Assembly (NCBI GenBank): GCA_900554875.1
Contig: USJA01000025.1
Coordinates: forward strand, 1 to 10,547
DNA: 10,547 nt
Source of the DNA: an uncultured Clostridium sp.
GTDB taxonomy: Bacteria; Bacillota; Clostridia; TANB77; CAG-465
Direction of reading: 5' to 3'
The translations under genes were made by a program, and so were the position numbers. Below, piece by piece: positions 5,771-10,547 of the stretch. Numbering within the stretch: position 1 is the stretch's first letter; each line of letters opens with the position of its first letter. Below the pieces are notes generated by a model. It was not told the origin of the DNA. It worked only from the letters and a program-made list of their open reading frames with translations, and did no database searches.

Positions 5771-6505
5771 TTATTTCACCAATTTTGCTTGTATAACAAA
5801 TCTACCATCCTCTACAGAATAATCACATGTAGAAAGTGTAAGAATTGTGTCATTAGAATTAACATCTATATCTGTATTATACATACTTTTTTCTTTTAGA
5901 CTATCTAAAAATGTTGAGTATTCTGTTACTGTATCAAAATTTACATCTATATAGAAGAAATCTGGTGTTGTCTTGTAAACAGAGAAGATTTGCCATTTAT
6001 AATTTCCATTTATAGTAGACATATATATTGTTTTATGATTTTTAAAGAAATCTTCTTTTTCATATTTGAATAAATCTGAAAAATACGTTGTATCTTCTGG
6101 GTTATGTCCATAAATTATAAAATGTGCCATGTTATCCATGTTATTTAAATTACATCTATAATCCATAAAAAGCTCACCATATTTTTTTTCTCCGCCATCT
6201 CTATCTTTAGCAAAATAGTCTTCATTTGTAAGGCCCTTAAATACAGGGGCATCTATTGAAGTGTCGGGAATTTTAAGCCATGCTACCGCATCAGTATATG
6301 TCGCATTTAAAGCTATAATCTCATTTTGTAAATTTCTGTTTGATTCTATATCATACTCTTCATTTGTTGAACTGTTTTCTTCATTTTTAGACTTGTTTTT
6401 GGAATTTAGATATATACTCACTCCTAATCCAATTATTGCAAGAGATATAACTATTATGATACTAACTATAATTACCTTATTTTTACTTTTATTATTTTCA
6501 CCCAT
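5771..6505 (-). CDS. Class B sortase
   Basis: Sortases are membrane-tethered cysteine transpeptidases on the outer face of the membrane. They cleave a C-terminal sorting motif and join the protein to cell-wall peptidoglycan or another amine. This 244-residue protein has an N-terminal membrane anchor (about 11-33), a charged linker, and a class B-type catalytic domain. Catalytic residues are visible: His134 in IYGHN, Cys227 in TLSTC, and Arg235 in the following DGRFV segment. The WLKIPDTSIDAPVF stretch (76-89) and the sequence after the cysteine fit class B rather than class A. A strong site GAGGAGG (plus-strand 6517-6523) precedes the ATG by 11 bases. The gene lies 20 bases after the gene for a secreted protein ending NPKTGKY, which makes that protein the obvious candidate substrate. 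The number of sortases elsewhere in the genome is unknown, so I give no gene symbol. Confidence 0.9.
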   Translation of the reverse strand: MGENNKSKNKVIIVSIIIVISLAIIGLGVSIYLNSKNKSKNEENSSTNEEYDIESNRNLQNEIIALNATYTDAVAWLKIPDTSIDAPVFKGLTNEDYFAKDRDGGEKKYGELFMDYRCNLNNMDNMAHFIIYGHNPEDTTYFSDLFKYEKEDFFKNHKTIYMSTINGNYKWQIFSVYKTTPDFFYIDVNFDTVTEYSTFLDSLKEKSMYNTDIDVNSNDTILTLSTCDYSVEDGRFVIQAKLVK

Positions 6506-6525
6506 AAATAGTAATACCTCCTCTA

Positions 6526-7428
6526 TTAATATTTACCTGTTTTTGGGTTTGGTACCCAATCTGCTGGTTTATCTTTATTTTCATCATTATTTTCATCTTT
6601 ATTTTCTCCTGCCCCTTGATCCGAAGCAGATGAATTTACACCTTGTGTACTACCACCTGATGTTCCTCTATTTATCAGTCTAAATGGACTCGAATTTACA
6701 CCTATTGTTCTATTTCCGTTATAATCTGAGGCTGTTGCTGCAACCACAGAAATATATTTACTTCCATTTGTTCCTTGTATATTACTTAATGTAATTTTTC
6801 TCTCTACTACTTTTGAATTTTCACCGCTACCACTAATTGAGATATTGGCTGTAAATCCATTTAGTTTTACTGAATTTTTATATAAATTTACATTTGCAAC
6901 ACCTGATGCATCAGTGTATCTAACTATATATGTAACTGTGCCTCCATTATTTACTGAGGAAATATTTGGCCCTATAAGTGAAATGCTTGGTGCTACTGTA
7001 TCATTTGATCCAATACTAAAAGAATTACTATATGTAGTAGCTGAATATGCTGAACCAAGTCCATCATTAGCAATTGCAGCACCTGATCTTATCTCAACAT
7101 AATTTCCACTTGAATTTCCTCTAACATTATTAAGGGTTACAGTATACACATTATATTTATTTTTAATTACTCCAACATTTGCACTAAAGCCATGAACAGT
7201 AACATATGAGGCACTAAAAGGAATATTTCCGCCATTTATTAAATTATTTCCTGAAAACTCTACAGAAAAAGATATACTATCTCCTTGAGAACAATCTGAT
7301 ATATTACTTATTTTTACTGTTGGCCTTGCTGTTGCTTTTACAAATCCTGTACACAAAAAAGAAACTAGTACACAAGACATTATTACAATTCCAAAAATCA
7401 ATTTACTATGCTTTTTAACACATGCCAT
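6526..7428 (-). CDS. Secreted protein with two Ig-like domains and a C-terminal NPKTG motif; probable sortase substrate
   Basis: The 300-residue protein opens with a signal peptide: basic residues, a hydrophobic core (about 10-30), and a likely cleavage site after VKA (30-32). Two tandem domains follow (about 36-140 and 146-252), each about 105 residues and beta-rich. They are related to each other: GFSANVGV matches GFTANISI, and LNNVRGNSSGNYV matches LSNIQGTNGSKYI. They resemble bacterial Ig-like domains, but I cannot name the family. An acidic, Asn/Lys/Glu-rich linker (about 270-290) leads to WVPNPKTGKY at the very end. NPKTG resembles class B sortase motifs, but the usual hydrophobic segment and basic tail after the motif are absent; only Lys-Tyr follows. 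GGAGG seven bases upstream sets the start. It is the first gene of an operon with the sortase, behind a near-consensus promoter. A surface adhesin or structural role is inferred. Confidence 0.85.
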   Translation of the reverse strand: MACVKKHSKLIFGIVIMSCVLVSFLCTGFVKATARPTVKISNISDCSQGDSISFSVEFSGNNLINGGNIPFSASYVTVHGFSANVGVIKNKYNVYTVTLNNVRGNSSGNYVEIRSGAAIANDGLGSAYSATTYSNSFSIGSNDTVAPSISLIGPNISSVNNGGTVTYIVRYTDASGVANVNLYKNSVKLNGFTANISISGSGENSKVVERKITLSNIQGTNGSKYISVVAATASDYNGNRTIGVNSSPFRLINRGTSGGSTQGVNSSASDQGAGENKDENNDENKDKPADWVPNPKTGKY

Positions 7429-7454
7429 ATACTTACCTCCATTTTATACATTTC

Positions 7455-7483
7455 ATTATATCATATTTTACATAATAAGTCAA
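7455..7483 (-). promoter_or_regulatory. Strong sigma-A-type promoter for the surface-protein and sortase operon
   Basis: On the minus strand, -35 TTGACT (7478-7483), a 17-base spacer and a perfect TATAAT (7455-7460) are present, with TG one base before the -10. It is the closest match to consensus in the window, suggesting strong vegetative expression of the operon. Confidence 0.85.
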
Positions 7484-7497
7484 ATTATAACTTAAAC

Positions 7498-7528
7498 AAA
7501 AATAGTTGGATAAATCCAACTATTTTTT
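7498..7528 (-). terminator. Terminator after xerD
   Basis: Perfect 10-bp arms AATAGTTGGA (7501-7510) and its complement (7515-7524) enclose a TAAA loop, and flanking A/T bases extend the stem. A T-rich stretch follows on the minus strand. The xerD stop codon (7527-7529) directly abuts the hairpin. Confidence 0.8.
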
Positions 7529-8414
7529 AAAGTTCTTCTGCTCTTGGATGAGTCTTCATATATTCATCCTTTGTTCCCATATGAGCTATTTGAGTATATA
7601 ACATTGTTGAAGCGACATCTGTATGTCCTAATAGCTCTTGCACAGTTTTTACTTCCGCACCATTCTCTAACATATGTACTGCAAAAGAATGTCTTATTGT
7701 ATGAGGAGTTATATCTTTATCAATTTTTGCTTGCTCTTTATATTGCTTTAAAATTTTCCAGTAACCCTGTCTTGTCATCTTTTGACCATTTGTATTTATA
7801 AATAATGTTTTTTCTTCTTCACTACGAATAAGTAAAGGTCTAACATTTTCCATATATTCCTTTAGACACTTCAAAGCCAATTTTCCCAAAGGAATATGTC
7901 TTTCTGAATTTTTCTTTTTAACTTTTATAAAACCATTAGTTAGGTTAACGTCTTCAGTTCTTAAAGAAATAAGCTCCGTAACTCTTATTCCTGTTGCATA
8001 CAATATTTCAAGCATTGTCTTATCTCTTTGTCCCTTAAGATCACTTGTATCAGGTTGTTCAAGTAATTTTTCTATTTCACTGTCAGTTAAAATCATAGGC
8101 TCTTTTCTACTTACTTTAGGAAGTTCAATATCACTTGCAATATTAACCTCTGCTAAATTTTTACTAATTAAATATCTATATAAACTTTTTACTGATGCTG
8201 CACTCCTTGAAATAGTAGAATTAGATTTACCTTCTGCAATTAAATGATTTACGTATTCTTTCATATCTTCCTTTGTTAAATTAAATATTTTTCTCCCTTG
8301 TGCTTCAAAATAATCATTGAACTGAATAAGGTCTCTTTTGTATGATGCAAGCGTATTTTGTGATGCTTGTCTTTGTTTTAAATTTTCAATAAATTCGTCA
8401 ATAATAATCTTCAT
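7527..8414 (-). CDS. xerD: Tyrosine recombinase XerD
   Basis: XerD-type recombinases resolve chromosome dimers at the dif site, together with XerC where present. I start the gene at the ATG at 8412-8414 (295 residues, the usual family length), because GGAGGAG (8421-8427) lies six bases upstream; the ATG at 8429 overlaps that site and has none of its own. The N-terminal SAM-like core-binding domain (about 1-85) precedes the catalytic domain. The catalytic residues are visible: Arg144 (ATGIRVTELISL), Lys near 167, His238 and Arg241 (HTIRHSFA), His264 (LGHTD), and nucleophile Tyr273 (YTQI). Adjacency to spoIIM matches the conserved Firmicutes neighbourhood of XerD (ripX in Bacillus). That argues for the housekeeping enzyme rather than a mobile-element integrase. 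XerC is the main alternative. Confidence 0.9.
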   Translation of the reverse strand: MKIIIDEFIENLKQRQASQNTLASYKRDLIQFNDYFEAQGRKIFNLTKEDMKEYVNHLIAEGKSNSTISRSAASVKSLYRYLISKNLAEVNIASDIELPKVSRKEPMILTDSEIEKLLEQPDTSDLKGQRDKTMLEILYATGIRVTELISLRTEDVNLTNGFIKVKKKNSERHIPLGKLALKCLKEYMENVRPLLIRSEEEKTLFINTNGQKMTRQGYWKILKQYKEQAKIDKDITPHTIRHSFAVHMLENGAEVKTVQELLGHTDVASTMLYTQIAHMGTKDEYMKTHPRAEEL

Positions 8415-8420
8415 GATTTG

Positions 8421-8427
8421 CTCCTCC
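8421..8427 (-). promoter_or_regulatory. Ribosome binding site that sets the xerD start
   Basis: GGAGGAG on the minus strand, six bases before the ATG at 8414. The upstream in-frame ATG (8427-8429) runs straight into it and cannot use it. Confidence 0.85.
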
Positions 8428-8440
8428 ATTCATCATGTAT

Positions 8441-8469
8441 ATTTTACACTATTTGACGTAATTTTGCAA
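8441..8469 (-). promoter_or_regulatory. Sigma-A-type promoter for xerD
   Basis: On the minus strand, -35 TTGCAA (8464-8469), a 17-base spacer and -10 TAAAAT (8441-8446). The transcript would start near 8434, just before the ribosome binding site at 8421-8427. It lets xerD be expressed separately from spoIIM. Confidence 0.65.
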
Positions 8470-8540
8470 GCATTTTCACAAAAATTATGTAATGTTTTTA
8501 TACATTATACTCCTTTTACAATTAAAAGAAAATTTCTTTG

Positions 8541-9143
8541 TTACATATTCATATATATGTGTATAATTCCTAAAGAAAGTAACTGTTCTACAATTACTGA
8601 AAGTGCTATAACTGAAAACCCAAGTATTAGTTTATATATTTCTTTTACAGTTATTTTAATTTTACTTTCTTCTTCTCCTATTAATTTATAATGAAAAGAG
8701 ATGGAATTAATAGATAAATATATAAAAGCAGGAATATATATCAAATTTGGAATTATAACAAGTAAGAAAAGTGCAACTATTCCATTTCCAAATCCAAATA
8801 TGTAAAACAGAGTAGGAATATATAGTCCCACTGCAAAACCCTTAAAAATATTTGTTATACATACAAGTCCAGGTGCAATAAGTGTTATTGAAGAAAAATA
8901 CAATATTAAAACTAAGATACCATTTGATATCATGCCATTTTTTATTACATTTATTCCTTCAAAATTCTCACTCTTTGTACTACTTAATGTATTGTTTAAT
9001 GTTTGTATAATTTCTGTTTTTGTAGAATTTGGCATTAAATTAAAAGTAAGAATTCCAACTACCAGTCCAATAATTATACATGAAAAAATAAGGATAATAC
9101 TTTTAAAATTATCATTGACATATTCTTTTATATAATCTAACAT
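8541..9143 (-). CDS. spoIIM: Stage II sporulation protein M
   Basis: SpoIIM is an integral membrane protein of the SpoIID-SpoIIM-SpoIIP complex, which drives peptidoglycan remodelling while the mother cell engulfs the forespore. I start it at the ATG at 9141-9143 (200 residues), as GGTGAG at 9151-9156 is seven bases upstream; the earlier ATG at 9158 has no such site. The protein is about five membrane spans (roughly 14-37, 73-97, 100-118, 121-147 and 170-195), with a hydrophilic loop at 38-70, in line with the family (about 210 residues in Bacillus). The segment LIAPGLVCITNIFKGFAVG (89-107) is typical. It is directly upstream of xerD, as in other spore formers. The ribosome binding site lies in a hairpin that also separates the gene from rnhA. 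A CATACA sequence in the hairpin resembles a sigma-E -10, the expected regulator. Identification rests on length, topology and gene order together. Confidence 0.87.
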   Translation of the reverse strand: MLDYIKEYVNDNFKSIILIFSCIIIGLVVGILTFNLMPNSTKTEIIQTLNNTLSSTKSENFEGINVIKNGMISNGILVLILYFSSITLIAPGLVCITNIFKGFAVGLYIPTLFYIFGFGNGIVALFLLVIIPNLIYIPAFIYLSINSISFHYKLIGEEESKIKITVKEIYKLILGFSVIALSVIVEQLLSLGIIHIYMNM

Positions 9144-9147
9144 ACTA

Positions 9148-9187
9148 AAACTCACCATACAACATACTATGCTTGTATGATGAGTTT
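9148..9187 (-). terminator. 15-bp hairpin between rnhA and spoIIM; covers the spoIIM ribosome binding site
   Basis: Arms 9148-9162 and 9173-9187 pair over 15 positions, with a single G-U wobble in the minus-strand RNA and a 10-base loop. It starts 10 bases after the rnhA stop. The U tract after it is short (TTTT), so it may be a weak terminator. The GGTGAG site of spoIIM (9151-9156) is in the 3' arm and would be hidden in read-through transcripts. Confidence 0.65.
9172..9179 (-). promoter_or_regulatory. Possible sigma-E-like -10 for spoIIM
   Basis: The minus strand reads CATACAAG, sharing CATACA with the sigma-E -10 consensus. No good -35 is seen 13-15 bases upstream. Transcription from it would start near 9165, in the hairpin loop, and leave the ribosome binding site unpaired. 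This is inferred from the known sigma-E control of spoIIM in Bacillus. Confidence 0.3.
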
Positions 9188-9196
9188 AGAACCTAA

Positions 9197-9643
9197 TTAT
9201 TTTATACTTTTACTTGCAGCAACGGCTAACTTATCGCATCTATTATTAAATTCATTATCTGCATGTCCCTTTACTTTAATGAACTTTACATTGTGATATG
9301 AAATTAGCCTTAGTAGTTCTTCCCATAAATCAATATTCTTAGCTTTCGTTTTATCTGATTTAATCCAGTTGTTTTTTTTCCATGAATATACCCATTTATT
9401 ATTTATACTGTTTACAACATATGCACTATCTGAATAAACTTCCACATCGCATCTTTCCTTTAGTAATTCTAATGCTTTAATCACTGCAAGCATTTCCATC
9501 TTGTTGTTTGTCGTATTTTTGTCTCCTCCTGATATTTCTTTTTCTTTCCCATTATATATTAGTACTGCTCCATATCCTCCTGGCCCTGGATTGCCACTGC
9601 ATGCACCATCAGTATATATAGTAACTTTTTTTAAATTTTCCAC
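9197..9643 (-). CDS. rnhA: Ribonuclease HI
   Basis: RNase HI cuts the RNA strand of RNA-DNA hybrids such as primers and R-loops. I start it at the GTG at 9641-9643 (148 residues), nine bases after AAAGAGG (9653-9659). A TTG at 9652 abuts that site and cannot use it. The catalytic set is complete in this numbering: Asp12 (YTDGACSGNPG), Glu50 (NNKMEML), Asp72 (YSDSAYV) and Asp137 (NRCDKLA), with the conserved His127 (KGHADN). The basic, Trp-rich segment at about 84-101 (NKWVYSWKKNNWIKS) matches the substrate-handling region of E. coli-type RNase HI. There is no N-terminal hybrid-binding domain. It has its own promoter (9703-9731), divergent from tmcAL, and spoIIM lies downstream beyond a hairpin. 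Confidence 0.94.
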   Translation of the reverse strand: MENLKKVTIYTDGACSGNPGPGGYGAVLIYNGKEKEISGGDKNTTNNKMEMLAVIKALELLKERCDVEVYSDSAYVVNSINNKWVYSWKKNNWIKSDKTKAKNIDLWEELLRLISYHNVKFIKVKGHADNEFNNRCDKLAVAASKSIK

Positions 9644-9661
9644 TATTCTCAACCTCTTTAC

Positions 9662-9690
9662 TTGAATTTTATATTTTACTGTGCTAAACT
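9662..9690 (+). promoter_or_regulatory. Candidate promoter for tmcAL
   Basis: On the plus strand, -35 TTGAAT (9662-9667), a 17-base spacer and -10 TAAACT (9685-9690) are present, with TG one base before the -10. Transcription would start near 9697. The -10 is imperfect, so this is less certain than the opposing rnhA promoter. Confidence 0.45.
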
Positions 9691-9702
9691 TTATATATGT
9701 GT

Positions 9703-9731
9703 ACTATACCATAATAATATACATTTTTCAA
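9703..9731 (-). promoter_or_regulatory. Sigma-A-type promoter for rnhA
   Basis: On the minus strand, -35 TTGAAA (9726-9731), a 17-base spacer and -10 TATAGT (9703-9708) are present, with TG one base before the -10. Transcription would start near 9696, giving a leader of about 54 bases. It faces the candidate tmcAL promoter. Confidence 0.75.
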
Positions 9732-9734
9732 TAT

Positions 9735-9740
9735 AAGGAG
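9735..9740 (+). promoter_or_regulatory. Ribosome binding site that sets the TTG start of tmcAL
   Basis: AAGGAG, eight bases before the TTG at 9749. The first ATG in frame comes only after the conserved EYNP segment, so the TTG must be the start. Confidence 0.85.
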
Positions 9741-9748
9741 AGAGATTT

Positions 9749-10547
9749 TTGAAAGTTTTAGGAATAATTGCCGAGTATAATCCAATGCATACAGGACACA
9801 TATACCATATATCAAAGGCAAAAAAAATTAGTGGATGTGATAGAGTTATAGTATTAATGTCAGGTAGCTTTACACAACAAGGAAATATTTCAATAATAAA
9901 TAAATTTGAACGTGCAAGACAAGCTGTAGAAAATGGAGCCGATTTAGTAATAGAAGTTCCCGCTGCTTTTGCATCATCTGATGCCGGAAATTTTGCATAT
10001 AAATCTGTAAGTATTTTAAATGACTTAAATATAGATGCAATCTGTTTCGGTGCAGAAACAGATAAAATAGAAAAATTTAACTACATTTCTGATATATTAA
10101 CTTCAAAAGATAGCGAAATATGGAATGATATAAAAAAGCAATTAAAAATGGGGATTTCATTTGCAAATGCAAGAAATAAGGCACTTAATAAATTTTTGGG
10201 TGAAAAAGATATTGAAATTTTGTCTTGCCCAAACAACATTTTAGCCCTTGAATATTTAAAATCCTTAAAAATTTTAAATTCAAATATTACCCCTTTTGCA
10301 ATTCATAGAAAAAGTAACTTTAATAGTGAAAAACTAGAAAATTGTTACACAAGTAGTACAAGTATACGCAAATCTTTAGAAAATAATTATAATCTTCAAA
10401 ATATACAAAAATATCTTCCTGAAAATGTAATTGAATATTTGAAAAGCAATAAAGCAACTTTTAATAATAATTTTTTTGAAATTCTAAAATATAAAATAAT
10501 ATCCATGAACGAATGTGAACTAAAAAATATAAATGGAATAAGTGAGG
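9749..10547 (+). CDS. tmcAL: tRNA(Met) cytidine acetate ligase, 3'-truncated by the window edge
   Basis: TmcAL (YlbM in Bacillus) makes N4-acetylcytidine at the wobble position of elongator tRNA-Met, using acetate and ATP, through a nucleotidyltransferase-like fold. Translation begins at a TTG (9749-9751). About 266 codons are visible with no stop; the family is about 400 residues, so roughly the last third lies outside the window. The opening KVLGIIAEYNPMHTGHIYH (residues 2-20) holds the HxGH nucleotide-binding motif at 14-17. Further family stretches follow: MSGSFTQQG, a KFERARQAVENGADLVIE segment, CFGAET, PNNILALEYLKSL and TSSTSIRKSL. It is the only complete-looking plus-strand start in the right half and is divergent from rnhA. 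Confidence 0.93.
   Translation, partial: MKVLGIIAEYNPMHTGHIYHISKAKKISGCDRVIVLMSGSFTQQGNISIINKFERARQAVENGADLVIEVPAAFASSDAGNFAYKSVSILNDLNIDAICFGAETDKIEKFNYISDILTSKDSEIWNDIKKQLKMGISFANARNKALNKFLGEKDIEILSCPNNILALEYLKSLKILNSNITPFAIHRKSNFNSEKLENCYTSSTSIRKSLENNYNLQNIQKYLPENVIEYLKSNKATFNNNFFEILKYKIISMNECELKNINGISE

Noticed and set aside
7527..8414. Tyrosine recombinase as part of a mobile element or attachment site
   Set aside because: Length, motifs and adjacency to spoIIM match chromosomal XerD. No direct repeats, tRNA or phage genes are nearby, and I saw no dif-like site.
8485..8516. Six-codon leader peptide upstream of xerD (AAAGGAG, then ATG at 8505 on the minus strand)
   Set aside because: It ends before the xerD promoter candidate, encodes no informative residues, and such short frames are common by chance in AT-rich DNA.
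8525..8539. Terminator after spoIIM
   Set aside because: The stem is only six A-T/G-C pairs around a three-base loop with one G-C pair; too weak to call.

Overview
This is an AT-rich window from a Gram-positive endospore former, most likely an uncultured member of the Clostridia. The support is SpoIIAA, SpoIIAB and SpoIIM, Firmicutes-type TmcAL, a class B sortase, strong AGGAGG-type ribosome binding sites, sigma-A-like promoters with 17-base spacers, and AT-rich hairpin terminators. Nearly all genes lie on the minus strand. The exceptions are a 5'-truncated membrane-anchored protein at the left edge and tmcAL, which runs off the right edge.

Layout from left to right. Bases 1-621 encode the tail of an unrecognised membrane-anchored protein, convergent with rluB (644-1348) across a bidirectional terminator. 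Next are rluD (1437-2366) and hslO (2375-3253), an apparent two-gene unit with its own promoter. spoIIAB and spoIIAA (3353-4122) follow, but without the sigF gene that normally completes the spoIIA operon. Then comes an unrecognised 436-residue protein (4252-5562) with a cytoplasmic coiled coil, one membrane span and an outer Thr/Lys/Pro and Ser/Gly-rich region. A class B sortase (5771-6505) and a secreted protein with two Ig-like domains (6526-7428) share one promoter; the secreted protein ends in NPKTGKY, a sorting-like motif with no membrane anchor after it. xerD (7527-8414), spoIIM (8541-9143) and rnhA (9197-9643) follow, and then the divergent start of tmcAL (9749 to the edge).

Themes: housekeeping RNA modification (rluB, rluD, tmcAL), RNA-DNA hybrid removal (rnhA), chromosome dimer resolution (xerD), redox chaperoning (hslO), sporulation control and engulfment (spoIIAA, spoIIAB, spoIIM), and a surface-protein region (4252-7428). 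The points most worth following up are the spoIIA unit without sigF, the sortase with its anchorless putative substrate and the neighbouring membrane protein ending near TPKTS, and two places (upstream of hslO and of spoIIM) where an inverted repeat overlaps a candidate promoter or the ribosome binding site. There is no CRISPR array, insertion sequence, rRNA or tRNA, and no gene-free stretch over about 210 bases.
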